The position numbers and the translations under genes were made by a program. Of a stretch of DNA of 64,000 nt, positions 53,351 to 62,168 are shown in pieces. Position 1 is the first letter of the stretch. Each line of letters begins with the position of its first letter. The notes under the pieces were generated by a model, which saw only the letters and a list, made by a program, of their open reading frames with translations, ran no database searches and was not told the origin of the DNA. This DNA comes from Bifidobacterium anseris (GTDB taxonomy: Bacteria > Actinomycetota > Actinomycetes > Actinomycetales > Bifidobacteriaceae), in assembly GCF_002860345.1 (NCBI RefSeq), contig NZ_NMYC01000002.1, positions 60,057 to 124,056 of the forward strand, in the 5' to 3' direction.

Positions 53351-53709
53351 GTACGCTCCTGCCTGTCTCGAGTGCTCCGTCCGCGCGTAGCCGAGCATAA
53401 GTGTAGTCGAGCTCACGCGGATAGTTGATTTCGCCGGCGTCGTCGAACATTGTGGATCTCGCGAGCATCGCGGCGGATGGCAAAGGCCGGGCGTCGCGGC
53501 GTCCCCATGGGGAACCGCGGCACCCGGCCTTCCTTGTTAATTGATGACGGAAAGATCAGCCCTTGACGTCAGCCCTTGACGGCGCCTCCTCCGGCCCTGC
53601 ACGTAACGACCGGCCTACGGCCGGACCCAACGTTGCCCTCACGGCACAGCCGCTCGGGCTGACGCCTGAAAACAGCGCACCGCGCTGTTTCCCAAGGGCT
53701 GACTTGACG
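53351..53709. other. Intergenic region with a duplicated permease 3' end
   Basis: About 360 bases without a gene. It contains a GC-rich near-palindrome at about 53481-53536 and an extra copy of the 3' end of the downstream permease gene (53563-53586), 141 bases from the real one. Confidence 0.55.
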
Positions 53710-53727
53710 TCAGCCCTTGACGGCGCC
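53563..53727. repeat. 24-bp direct repeat flanking a 117-bp insert
   Basis: Identical 24-base copies at 53563-53586 and 53704-53727; the second is the 3' end of the MalG-type gene including its stop codon (minus strand). The intervening 117 bases hold two small hairpins (ACCGGCCTACGGCCGG at about 53609, AACAGCGCACCGCGCTGTTT at about 53671). It looks like a small mobile repeat unit that duplicated the gene end. Confidence 0.7.
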
Positions 53728-54549
53728 AGCCATAACACCCTTAACGATGTACTTCTGGCACAGGATGTAGAAGAGGATGATCGGGATGATCGCGAGCACG
53801 AGGCACGCCATCATCGCACCCATGTCCACCGAGCCATAGCCGCCCTTGAGGTACTGGATCGACACGGAGATCGTCTTGTACTTGTTCAGGTCGAGCGTCA
53901 GGTACGGCAGCAGGTAGTCGTTCCACACCCACATCGCCTCGAGGATCGCCACCGAGATGATCGACGGCTTCATGATCGGCACGACGACCTGGAAGAAGAT
54001 GCGCGGCACCGAAGCGCCGTCGATCATCGCCGATTCCTCAAGCGACTGCGGAATGCCCTTGACGACGCCGGTGAAGATGAACACGGCGAGACCGGCACCG
54101 AAGCCGAGATAGATGATGCACAGGCCCCACGGCGTGTTCAGGCCGAGGCGGTCGGCGAGCCACGACAGCGTGAACATCAGCATCTGGAACGGCACGATCA
54201 TGTTGAACAGGAACAGGATGTATAGCGTCTTCGCCACCCAGTTGTTGACGCGGACGATCCACCACGCGCACATCGACGTGCACAGCAGGATCAGCAGCAC
54301 TGAGCCGACGGTCACGAGGACCGTCCAGCCGAAGCTCGCGAAGAAGTTCGTCTGTTCGATGCCACGCACGTAGTTGTCCCATCCGGCGAAGGTATCGCCC
54401 GCCGGGAACGAGAACGCGTTGTCGCTGATGTACGCCTTCTGCTTGAAGGAATTGATGATGACCAAGAAGATCGGGAAGACCCACGCAATCGAGATCATCG
54501 AGAAGAACAGGGTCCACAGACCACTGTGCTTAGCCTTTTCGCCGTTCAT
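53710..54549 (-). CDS. Sugar ABC permease (MalG type), second maltodextrin transporter
   Basis: 279 residues, six TM helices. ATG 54549 overlaps the stop of the MalF-type gene (ATGA). EAA loop EESAMIDGASVPRIFFQVVVP (Glu-Ser for the usual Glu-Ala). The C-terminus CQKYIVKGVMAGAVKG is MalG-typical. Partner of the 54546 permease and of the binding protein at 57189-58517, which is encoded beyond the LacI gene. Confidence 0.92.
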   Translation of the reverse strand: MNGEKAKHSGLWTLFFSMISIAWVFPIFLVIINSFKQKAYISDNAFSFPAGDTFAGWDNYVRGIEQTNFFASFGWTVLVTVGSVLLILLCTSMCAWWIVRVNNWVAKTLYILFLFNMIVPFQMLMFTLSWLADRLGLNTPWGLCIIYLGFGAGLAVFIFTGVVKGIPQSLEESAMIDGASVPRIFFQVVVPIMKPSIISVAILEAMWVWNDYLLPYLTLDLNKYKTISVSIQYLKGGYGSVDMGAMMACLVLAIIPIILFYILCQKYIVKGVMAGAVKG

Positions 54550-55400
54550 GCCTCGACCTCCTTGGACGTGGTGAGCTTGTTCTGCAGCAGCGAGACGACC
54601 GCCACGAGGATGAAGAAGAGCACGGCCTTGGCCTGGCCGACGCCTTCGAAGCCGACACGTCCGTAGAACGTGTTCGTGATGTTGAGCGCCAGACCTTCCG
54701 ACATGCGGCTCGGAGCGCCGTTCGTCAGCGCGAGGTTCTGGTCGAAGAGCTTGAAGCCGTTGGTGACGGTCAGGAACGAGCAGACGGTAATCGACGGCAT
54801 CATCAGCGGGATGATGATCTTGAACATCGTCTGGCGGCCGTTCGCGCCGTCCACTGATGCCGCTTCGAGCACGTCGGTCGGCAGCGACTGCATGCCGGCG
54901 ATGTAGATGATCATCATGTAGCCGATCTGCTGCCAGCACACGAGGATGACGAGGCCCCAGAAGCCGTATTTCTGATCGAAAGTCAACGATTTCGACCAAT
55001 GCGCGAGCACGCCGTTGAGCAGCAGCATCCAGATGTAGCCGAGGATGATGCCGCCGATGAGGTTCGGCATGAAGAAGACCGAACGGAACAGGTTGGCGCC
55101 GCGGATCGACTTCGTCAGCATGTACGCGATCGCGAAGGCGACGACGTTGATGACAATCGTCGTGACGATCGTGAGCAGTGTGGAGAACAGCAGCGAATGC
55201 AGGAAGGTCTTGTCCTGCAGCGCCTTCGCATAGTTCTTGAAGCCGACGAACTGCGCATCGGTGACCGTCGTGAACTCACAGAAGCTCAGATAGATGCCGT
55301 AGATGAACGGCACCACGAAACCGATAATGAATGCGGCGAATGTCGGAAGTACAAATAACGCCCACCAGCGGCGTATCGCCTTACCGGCCATACTGATCAT
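54546..55400 (-). CDS. Sugar ABC permease (MalF type), second maltodextrin transporter
   Basis: 284 residues, six helices (WWALFVLPTFAAFIIGFVVPFIYG first). EAA loop EAASVDGANGRQTMFKIIIP. The start at 55400 lies near AAGTAGG; a later Met (55391) is possible. A promoter and operator lie at 55524-55562. Together with the 53710 subunit and the binding protein it should form a second oligosaccharide importer of the island; the substrate is unknown, perhaps isomalto- or trehalose-type glucosides given the GH13 gene beside the binding protein. Confidence 0.92.
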   Translation of the reverse strand: MISMAGKAIRRWWALFVLPTFAAFIIGFVVPFIYGIYLSFCEFTTVTDAQFVGFKNYAKALQDKTFLHSLLFSTLLTIVTTIVINVVAFAIAYMLTKSIRGANLFRSVFFMPNLIGGIILGYIWMLLLNGVLAHWSKSLTFDQKYGFWGLVILVCWQQIGYMMIIYIAGMQSLPTDVLEAASVDGANGRQTMFKIIIPLMMPSITVCSFLTVTNGFKLFDQNLALTNGAPSRMSEGLALNITNTFYGRVGFEGVGQAKAVLFFILVAVVSLLQNKLTTSKEVEA

Positions 55401-55523
55401 AGTATGCCTACTTTCCTCGTTCTTTCCTGTGCATACTCCTGCGTATGCGCTCTATCCCTTGCCTTCGGCCGCTCCGGCAGCGCCGGCACGTCCTCGCCTC
55501 CGGCCGTGCGGATGACAGTGCCC

Positions 55524-55552
55524 ACTGTAACAGCGATGCGAAGCACTGTCAA
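55524..55552 (-). promoter_or_regulatory. Promoter of the second transporter's permease genes with LacI-type site
   Basis: Minus-strand TTGACA (55552-55547), 17 bases, TACAGT (55529-55524). CAAACGTTTA overlaps just upstream of the -35 box (55550-55559). Confidence 0.6.
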
Positions 55553-55660
55553 ACGTTTACATTTTTGCGTGTCTCACACGCTGATGCTTGTCTTATGCGC
55601 CGGTGGCTTTTCAATTGTAAATCGCCGGAAGTTAGCCGTTTTTCAGCAGGCATGATATAC

Positions 55661-55700
55661 TGCAAACGTTTGTGGAATCTACCTTGCACAAACGTTTGCA
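55661..55700. promoter_or_regulatory. Two LacI-type operators upstream of the second LacI gene
   Basis: TGCAAACGTTTGTG (55661-55674) lies directly after a TATACT -10 box (55657-55662); CACAAACGTTTGCA (55687-55700) is 26 bases further on. Both centre on AAACGTTT and suggest autoregulation. Confidence 0.7.
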
Positions 55701-55747
55701 CCGTAGTTACCGCCACCGAACTGCTCTTCAACGTCGAAGGAGCCCAG

Positions 55748-56764
55748 ATGAGCACGAGCATTCAGGACGTCGCGCGCGCCGCCAACGTATCGATCTCCAC
55801 GGTGTCGCGTTCCTTCACGCGCCCGGAGCTGGTCTCGAAAGCCACCCGCGAAAAAGTGCTGCGTATCGCCGAGGAACTCAATTTCTCGACTTCGCGTTCT
55901 GCCGTCGCGCTGAAGACCGGCCGCGCGCTGCGCATCGCGCTGCTCGTGAGCGACCATCTGCGGCTGTGGTTCAGCGCGTCGGTCATCGAAGGCCTCAACC
56001 AGGTGCTGCACGCCGAAGGCTACGACCTGTCGATTTTCCAGATCTCGAGCATCGAGGAACGCAAGGAGTTCTTCGAGATGCTGCCGGTGCGCCGCAACGC
56101 GGACGCCGTCATCGTCGTCTCCTTCGACATCGACAGCCAGGAGATCGCGCAGCTCAATTCAATCCATGTGCCGATCATCGGCATCAACTCGGTGCTGCCG
56201 CAGGAACGCGGCTTCTCGGCGTCGGTGAACATCGACGATGAGCAGGGCTCGATCCTCGCCGCGCGTCACCTCATCGCGCTCGGCCACCGCGATATCGCCT
56301 ATGTGCGCTCCAACCGTGACGTCTCGTTGCACTTCAGCGTGCAGCAGCGTTTCGATTCGTTCATCGAATGCTGCAGCCATGCCGGCATTTCGCCGCACGT
56401 CATCGTCGCCGAGGAATCGGCGAACCGCATCGCCGAGGTCGTCACGCAGCTGCTCAGCCTCGAGCATATGCCGACGGCCATCGCCTGTCAGGAGGATGGC
56501 ATCGCGATTCCGCTCATCTTCCAGCTGATGCGAGGCGGCTTCTCGGTGCCCGGCCAGCTTTCCGTCATCGGTTACGACAACAGCACCTATGCGAGCGACA
56601 TCGGCCTGACGACGATCGCGCAGGATCCGGTGCACATGGCGCGCAAGGCCGCCGAGATGACGCTCGCGCTCATCGACGGCAAGACGCCGGAGCAGCTGTA
56701 CGTCACCGAGCCGGCGCGCCTCGTCGTCCGATCGTCAACCGGTCCGGCCACGCCGCGAGCCTGA
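55748..56764 (+). CDS. LacI family transcriptional regulator (maltodextrin island, second)
   Basis: 338 residues; ATG 55748 (MSTSIQDVARAANVSISTVS) follows GAAGGAGCC; the frame upstream is nonsense. HTH at residues 5-24, hinge with SRSAVALKTG, sensor core DAVIVVSFDIDSQEIAQL, GINSVLPQERGFSASVNIDDEQG, VIGYDNSTYASDIGLTTIAQDP. It is paralogous to the 39200 regulator. Flanked by divergent transporter genes and by operators at 55549-55700, so it most likely represses both the permeases and itself, and probably other sites with the same motif. A 25-bp-arm terminator follows. Confidence 0.94.
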   Translation: MSTSIQDVARAANVSISTVSRSFTRPELVSKATREKVLRIAEELNFSTSRSAVALKTGRALRIALLVSDHLRLWFSASVIEGLNQVLHAEGYDLSIFQISSIEERKEFFEMLPVRRNADAVIVVSFDIDSQEIAQLNSIHVPIIGINSVLPQERGFSASVNIDDEQGSILAARHLIALGHRDIAYVRSNRDVSLHFSVQQRFDSFIECCSHAGISPHVIVAEESANRIAEVVTQLLSLEHMPTAIACQEDGIAIPLIFQLMRGGFSVPGQLSVIGYDNSTYASDIGLTTIAQDPVHMARKAAEMTLALIDGKTPEQLYVTEPARLVVRSSTGPATPRA

Positions 56765-56806
56765 GCATCCACCCGTTCGATCGTTCATTCGACGATTCCG
56801 TTCAAC

Positions 56807-56861
56807 AACGACGAAAGGCCGCGAGGACGTCGATATGACGTCCTCGCGGCCTTTCGTCGTT
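56807..56861 (+). terminator. Very strong hairpin after the second LacI gene
   Basis: Perfect 25-base arms (56807-56831 and 56837-56861) with a 5-base loop. Confidence 0.75.
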
Positions 56862-57188
56862 GTCGCCGGCTCGCCCGTCAGCGACGTGCGTATCCGTCGC
56901 AGAATCGCCACACATACGCAAAACGTGGGGCGTCGCAGCTGCGGCGTCCCACGTTGCTTGGAAGGATCCAGAGGAAGAAAAGAAAAGCGGTATTCAATTA
57001 TCGATCTTCAGTTATCACCGACGACCGTCGGCACGTCGCGCGGTCGCCATGCGGATGTTTAGGGAAGGCATCCGCATGTCAGAGAGATGCGACCATGCGA
57101 GGCTGTTCAGTTATCGTGATCGATTCCTCGATCTGTTCAGTTATCGCGATGGGGCGGCCGAGCCGCCCCATCAGCGGTCTTCTGAGAC
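56862..57188. other. Intergenic region downstream of the LacI and binding-protein genes
   Basis: No gene is seen. It contains a second long near-palindrome (56922-56955), a direct repeat CTGTTCAGTTATCGYGAT (57103-57120 and 57133-57150), and a hairpin next to the binding-protein gene (57149-57173). Confidence 0.55.
57149..57173 (-). terminator. Candidate terminator of the binding-protein gene
   Basis: GATGGGGCGGC (57149-57159), three bases, GCCGCCCCATC (57163-57173), 16 bases past the stop on the minus strand. Confidence 0.55.
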
Positions 57189-58517
57189 TCAGTGCGTCGC
57201 CTGATACTCGGTCGCCCAGTTGTTGACGAAGGCATCGACGACGGCGTTCCAGTCGCCGGTACCCTGCGCGTAGGCGAGCATCGCCTGGCCGAGGACGTTC
57301 TTGTATTCCTCGGACGGCATCATCGAGAAGTCCCAAGCAACCTGCGTCAGATCCTTGTTCTGGATGCTGGCGTTCGCGTCGGCGATCAGCGGGTTCGAGG
57401 TCTTGACGTCGTTGAAGGTCGAGAACGGCGTGGTGAAGCCCATGTCTTCGCTCATCGCCTTCTTGCCCTCATCGGAGGTGATGACCCACTCAAGGAACTC
57501 CTGCGAGGCCTTCTGGTCGGCCTCGGAAGCCTTCGAGTTGATGCACCAGTAGTTCTCGGAGCCGGTCGCGAGGCCTTCGGTCTTGTCGTCGACACCGATG
57601 TAGATCGGAAGCATGCCGACGGAGGAGTCCTTCATGCCGGCCTTCTGCAGATCGCTCCACGCCCAGGTGCCGTTCTGGTAGAAGGCGGCCTTGCCGAGCG
57701 CGAACTCGGAGTTCGCGTCGTCGCCGGTCTTCGAGCTCAGCTGCGTCTTCTCAGTCGTGGAATCAGTGATGTACAGGTCGAAGATGTTCTTGAAGTTATC
57801 CATGTACATGTCCTTGATGGACGCCGGCGGAGCGGTGATGTCGTCCTTCTTGAACTGGTAGTACAGCGGGATGTTCGCCAGATGCGTCTTGAAGCGCCAG
57901 TCGGAGCTGGAATCGAAGCCGGCCGACGTGAAGGCGCCCTCAATGCCGAGGTCCTTCTTGCGCTTCTGCATGTCGTCGGCGACCTTCTTCAGCGTGTCAA
58001 AGTCCTTGATCTCATCGGCGGACTTGATGACGGCGTCCTTGAGCTCGGTGTACTTCTTAACGATGTCCTTGTTGTAGATGAGGCCGTAGGACTCGATGAC
58101 GTACGGCACGCCGACGATCTTGTCGCCGTCGGTGAGCGCGAGGCTCTGGTCGTTCATGTCCTTGTAAATCGCGGTGTCCTTGAGATCCGCGGTGTAGCCC
58201 TTCCAGCTCTGGTAGCCCACCGGGCCGTTGACCTGGAAGATCGTCGGGGCTTCGCTCTTGGCGAGCTCAGACTTGAGCTGCTGCTCGTAGGTGCCGGAGG
58301 CCGCGGTCTGAACCTTGACCTTGACGCCCTTCTCCTTCTCATACTTCGCGGCGAGCGCGGTCCACTGATCCGCGGCTTCCGGCTTGAAGTTCAGGAAGTA
58401 GACGCTGCCCTTACCATCACCGGAGGAGCTGGAGCTTCCGCCGCCGCATGCGGCGAGCGGCACGACCATAGCGGCCGCAGCGAGCAATCCCACAGTTGTC
58501 TTCATCGTACGATTCAT
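57189..58517 (-). CDS. Sugar-binding lipoprotein of the second maltodextrin transporter
   Basis: 442 residues; the start at 58517 (MNRTMKTTVGLLAAAAMVV) follows AAAGGTTCG. The lipobox is LAAC. A Gly/Ser linker follows, then GSVYFLNFKPEAADQWTAL, IVGVPYVIESYGLIYNKDIV, LGKAAFYQNGTWAWSDLQK and NYWCINSKASEAD, typical of family-1 oligosaccharide-binding proteins. It is separated from its likely permeases by the LacI gene and adjoins a divergent GH13 gene. Operator-like sites lie between them. Confidence 0.93.
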   Translation of the reverse strand: MNRTMKTTVGLLAAAAMVVPLAACGGGSSSSSGDGKGSVYFLNFKPEAADQWTALAAKYEKEKGVKVKVQTAASGTYEQQLKSELAKSEAPTIFQVNGPVGYQSWKGYTADLKDTAIYKDMNDQSLALTDGDKIVGVPYVIESYGLIYNKDIVKKYTELKDAVIKSADEIKDFDTLKKVADDMQKRKKDLGIEGAFTSAGFDSSSDWRFKTHLANIPLYYQFKKDDITAPPASIKDMYMDNFKNIFDLYITDSTTEKTQLSSKTGDDANSEFALGKAAFYQNGTWAWSDLQKAGMKDSSVGMLPIYIGVDDKTEGLATGSENYWCINSKASEADQKASQEFLEWVITSDEGKKAMSEDMGFTTPFSTFNDVKTSNPLIADANASIQNKDLTQVAWDFSMMPSEEYKNVLGQAMLAYAQGTGDWNAVVDAFVNNWATEYQATH

Positions 58518-58969
58518 CTTCGAACCTTTCTCTGTACGCCTGTCGGCGCTGCACCTTCGCGGTGCACGTTAAGAAGTCTCTTTCCTCGACAACTTCTTTC
58601 ATCGACCATTGTGCACCATAAATGCAAAAAGTGCAAACGTAGGCACGCCGAATGGCGACGTCCCCGTCAATTTCCTCAGAACCCGCGCCGCAAAAATACC
58701 GCCTTTCCACTGTTTCACGGTGTTTCACCGCCGATGAAAGCGTTTGCTAACGACACGCCCATCCAGCCCGCGCTGTCCGCATCGGTCTGTGCGGCGCCCC
58801 CGAAGCACGGCCCGGAACGCCATGTCTTGCGACACCGACCGCCGTCATGCCGCGCGCGTATTCCTTTACCAGGGAATATAATTGCGCGCAGCAACGCATG
58901 CCCGGACAACATCGTCGCGCACGCCGCGCACACATCCATGGCAAGGCATGCCGTCGGGAAAGGAACGTC
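58518..58969. other. Divergent regulatory region, binding protein and GH13 gene
   Basis: No gene in about 450 bases. Operator-like motifs: TGCAAACGTAGGCA (58632-58645) and TGAAAGCGTTTGCT (58735-58748; the latter is one base from the TGNAANCGNTTNCA consensus). A TATAAT box is at 58877-58882, about 90 bases before the GH13 start. Confidence 0.6.
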
Positions 58970-60736
58970 ATGACCCTCAACAACACCCATGACGACTGGT
59001 GGAAGCAGGCCGTCGTCTATCAGGTCTATCCGCGCAGCTTCCGCGACGCGAACGGCGACGGCCTCGGCGACATCGCCGGCATCACCGCGCAGATGGGCTA
59101 CCTCAAGGAACTCGGCGTGGACGCCGTCTGGCTCTCCCCGTTCTACCCTTCCGAGCTCGCCGACGGCGGCTACGACGTCATCGACTACCGTGACGTCGAT
59201 CCGCGCCTGGGCACGCTCGACGATTTCGACGCGATGCTCGACGCCGCCCACGCGGCCGGCCTCAAGATGATCGTCGACATCGTGCCGAACCACACGTCGA
59301 ATCGGCATCCGTGGTTCGAGGCCGCGCTGGCCGCCACGCCCGGCTCTGTGGAACGCGACCGCTACATCTTCCGCCACGGCGACGGCGAGCACGGCGAGCT
59401 GCCGCCGAACAACTGGCAGTCGCTGTTCGGCGGCCCGGCGTGGGAGCCCGTCGGTGACGGCGAATGGTATCTCCATCTGTTCACGAAGGAGCAGCCGGAT
59501 CTCAACTGGAAGAATCAGGACGTGCACGACGATTTCAAGCGCACGCTGCGTTTCTGGTCCGACCGTGGCGTCGACGGCTTCCGCATCGACGTGGCACATG
59601 GCCTTGCGAAGGATCTCGATTCGCGTCCACTCAAGGAACTCGAGCAGTGGGCGGTCGGCTCCGACCAGTCGCATGACGGCAGCCACCCGCTGTGGGACCG
59701 TCCCGAAGTGCATGACATCTACCGTGAGTGGAACGCCGTCTTCAACGAATACGATCCGCCGCGCTTCGCCGTCGGCGAAGCATGGGTCGTGCCGGAGCAT
59801 CAGCATCTGTATGCGTCGAAGGACGAGCTCGGCCAGGTCTTCAATTTCGAGTTCGCGAAAGCCGACTGGTTCGCCGACGAGTTCCGCACGGCGATCGTCG
59901 AGGGTCTCGCGAGTGCCGACGAGGCGAAATCGACGACGACGTGGGTCATGAGCAATCATGACGTCTGCCGCCATGCGAGCCGCTACGGTCTGCCGCAGGT
60001 ACGCACGAACGGCTACCACATCCTTGCGAACGATTGGCTGCTGCGTTCCGGCACCACCTACCCCGAGGATCGCGAACTCGGCGCGCGCAGGGCGCGTGCG
60101 GCGATCCTGATGGAGCTCGGTCTGCCCGGTTCCGTCTATGTGTACGAGGGCGAGGAGCTGGGGCTGCCGGAGGTCGCGACGATTCCGTGGGACCATCTTG
60201 AGGATCCGGTCGCGTTCAACACCGACCATGGCGACGCACAGAAGGGCCGCGACGGCTGCCGCGTGCCGCTGCCATGGGTTGCCACCGACCGTCCGCGTCC
60301 GGCCGACTGGGATCTGCAGTTCGGCACTGGCGCCTCCTTCGGCTTCTCGTCGGCGCCGGCCGATGGTTCGGCGGCCGCCGACCCGCATCTGCCGCAGCCG
60401 TTGTGGTATGCCGACTATGCGGCCGACGTCGAGGACGCCGACGACGGCTCGATGCTCAATCTCTACCGCCGCGCGCTGCATTGGCGTCAGGATCATCTGA
60501 CGCCGACCGGCGACCTGTCCTTCGCGTGGCTCGGCGATGACGTGCTCGATTCCGGCGATGCCGACGTGATCGCGTACGCGCGCCCGGTCGCCGACGGGGA
60601 CGGCGACCGTTTCGCCTGCATCGTCAACTTCGGCCCGACGCCGGTCGAGCTGCCGCATGGCGACATCGTGCTGCGTTCGACCGCCTTCGACGGCTATTCA
60701 CTGCCAGTCGACGCAGCCGTGTGGATGCGCATCTGA
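58970..60736 (+). CDS. aglA: GH13 alpha-glucosidase
   Basis: 588 residues; ATG 58970 (MTLNNTHDDWWKQAVVYQVY) follows GGGAAAGGAACG. Canonical GH13 alpha-glucosidase: DIVPNHTSNRHPWFEAAL (region I), Asp207 in GFRIDVAHGLAKDL, Glu270 in VGEAWV, Asp331 in MSNHDVCR. A C-terminal beta-domain ends PVDAAVWMRI. Cytoplasmic. The QSLFGGPAWEPVGDGEWYLHLF loop is of the GH13_30-like actinobacterial alpha-glucosidases acting on maltose, maltotriose, sucrose or related glucosides. It probably cuts what the neighbouring transporter imports. Exact specificity cannot be told. Confidence 0.93.
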   Translation: MTLNNTHDDWWKQAVVYQVYPRSFRDANGDGLGDIAGITAQMGYLKELGVDAVWLSPFYPSELADGGYDVIDYRDVDPRLGTLDDFDAMLDAAHAAGLKMIVDIVPNHTSNRHPWFEAALAATPGSVERDRYIFRHGDGEHGELPPNNWQSLFGGPAWEPVGDGEWYLHLFTKEQPDLNWKNQDVHDDFKRTLRFWSDRGVDGFRIDVAHGLAKDLDSRPLKELEQWAVGSDQSHDGSHPLWDRPEVHDIYREWNAVFNEYDPPRFAVGEAWVVPEHQHLYASKDELGQVFNFEFAKADWFADEFRTAIVEGLASADEAKSTTTWVMSNHDVCRHASRYGLPQVRTNGYHILANDWLLRSGTTYPEDRELGARRARAAILMELGLPGSVYVYEGEELGLPEVATIPWDHLEDPVAFNTDHGDAQKGRDGCRVPLPWVATDRPRPADWDLQFGTGASFGFSSAPADGSAAADPHLPQPLWYADYAADVEDADDGSMLNLYRRALHWRQDHLTPTGDLSFAWLGDDVLDSGDADVIAYARPVADGDGDRFACIVNFGPTPVELPHGDIVLRSTAFDGYSLPVDAAVWMRI

Positions 60737-60751
60737 GCGTGATTTATATCA

Positions 60752-60802
60752 ACGCATGGGGCGGGCGGCGACATGACACATGTCGCCGCCCGCCCCATGC
60801 GT
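60752..60802. terminator. Strong terminator between GH13 and phosphatase genes
   Basis: Perfect 24-base arms (60752-60775 and 60779-60802) with a 3-base loop and TTTTT on the plus strand. It serves two convergent genes. Confidence 0.88.
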
Positions 60803-60825
60803 TTTTCGATGATCAGTCGCCCGAT

Positions 60826-61521
60826 TCAGACATTCCACTTCCAGATGACGTGGTCGCCTTTGTAGACGGACAATGCGCAGATGTGCGCGGTGTCGAGTTT
60901 GAGATGACGCCCGAAGCGCGGTTCCATGCCGAGCCATTGCGTCGTCAGGATGCGCAGGATATGCGCGTGCGCGACGCACAGCACGTCGCGTCCCGCCTCG
61001 AGCGCCGGTATTGCCCGGTCGATGACGCGGCGTGCGCGTGCTGCCGCCTCTTCGATGCTTTCTCCAGGCCCGTTGATGATCGTGATCTGCTGGCCGTCGG
61101 GGAAGATCTCGACGCGTTCGCCAGCAAGATGGTCGGCGAGCGCCGTCGGCCCCTGCCCCCAGACGTCCCATTCCTCGCCGAGCGCGGCGAAGAGCTCCTC
61201 ACGCGTGCGTCCCTCGGCGCGGCCGTAATCCCACTCCTCGAGGTCGGCGGTGAGGGTCGGCGATGCGAATCCCGCTTCCTGCGCCGTCGTCATTGCACGC
61301 CGCAGATCGGAACAGTAGACGTCGCCGTCGGCGAAGCCGTTCGGGAACAATGCACGCAGGCGTGCGCCGGCGTCACGCGCCTGCTGCACGCCGACGTCGG
61401 TGAGGGGGATGTTCGTGCGTCCGGTGTACTGCCCAGATTCGCTCCAGCGTGTTTGCCCGTGGCGAAGCAGCACGAGCGTGCCGTATCGCTTCGCGTGATC
61501 ATTCATCGTTGAATTCTGCAT
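60826..61521 (-). CDS. Histidine phosphatase family protein (phosphoglycerate-mutase-like)
   Basis: 231 residues. The catalytic motif is LVLLRHGQTRWSESGQYTGRTNIPL (RHG, phospho-His in the active site), with a second Arg in YCSDLRRAMTTAQEAG and Glu in DLEEWDYGRAEGRT. A second His in VLCVAHAHILRIL completes the pair. ATG 61521 (a GAGTGGG motif upstream) or 61506. The EWDYG-EGRT signature is of cofactor-dependent PGM-like phosphatases of small phosphate esters. It is a single gene. Confidence 0.9.
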   Translation of the reverse strand: MQNSTMNDHAKRYGTLVLLRHGQTRWSESGQYTGRTNIPLTDVGVQQARDAGARLRALFPNGFADGDVYCSDLRRAMTTAQEAGFASPTLTADLEEWDYGRAEGRTREELFAALGEEWDVWGQGPTALADHLAGERVEIFPDGQQITIINGPGESIEEAAARARRVIDRAIPALEAGRDVLCVAHAHILRILTTQWLGMEPRFGRHLKLDTAHICALSVYKGDHVIWKWNV

Positions 61522-61615
61522 ATGCCCACTCTATCGTGCCGCATGAAGAAGACGCGGCGACGATGTACGCAGGCGGCCCGCGCCACGGATCGACGATGGC
61601 ATACACTGGTGCAGT

Positions 61616-62053
61616 ATGAACAAGCATCAGCACGAATCGGCGTCCGCGGACGCCAAGCTCACCGCCGCGACGGACGCCATCGCCGGCGAACGTTCCGATC
61701 TCGACGCGATGACGGACAAGACGGTCGCCGAGCTCAACAGGGTGAACAACAAGGTCACGGCCATGCGCGAAGCCCGCACCTCCGACCCCGATACGCTCGG
61801 CGACAAAGTGTTCCGCATGGCATTCCCGGCCGTCGTCGGCCTCGTCGGCGGCAAGGTGTTCAGCTCGGTGTGGAATCTCGTCATCAACAAGGTGCATCCG
61901 AGCCCCGATGACGATGAGCAGGACCGCCAGCAGGGGCTCATCATGAGCATGCTGTTCGCGGCCGCGTCGGCGGCGTTCGGCACGTTGCTGTCCGAAGTCT
62001 CGACGAAGGGCGTCCAGAAGATCATCGCGCGCATGCAGACGAAGCGCCGCTGA
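61616..62053 (+). CDS. DUF4235 membrane protein
   Basis: 145 residues. A coiled-coil-like charged N-terminus (SADAKLTAATDAIAGERSDLDAMTDKTVAELNRV) is followed by two hydrophobic segments with FRMAFPAVVGLVGGKVFSSVW and LIMSMLFAAASAAFGTLLSEV, and a basic tail RMQTKRR. This matches actinobacterial DUF4235. Function unknown. It starts 94 bases from the divergent phosphatase gene. Confidence 0.75.
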   Translation: MNKHQHESASADAKLTAATDAIAGERSDLDAMTDKTVAELNRVNNKVTAMREARTSDPDTLGDKVFRMAFPAVVGLVGGKVFSSVWNLVINKVHPSPDDDEQDRQQGLIMSMLFAAASAAFGTLLSEVSTKGVQKIIARMQTKRR

Positions 62054-62168
62054 GCGCGCGCTTCACGCTATTGGCACCCTTTGGGCATCATCCGCGCTCG
62101 TGTCGGCCGCCGTTGCGCCGTCGGGCCGCCTGACGCGCACGGCGGCGACAGTCTGCGATAATGGCGGT

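Noticed and set aside
53556-53738. 60-codon minus-strand frame with APSRADVK at both ends
   Set aside because: The repetition comes from the 24-base DNA duplication, not from a protein.
58715-60658. 647-codon minus-strand frame opposite the second GH13 gene
   Set aside because: Shadow frame; the plus strand carries all GH13 motifs.
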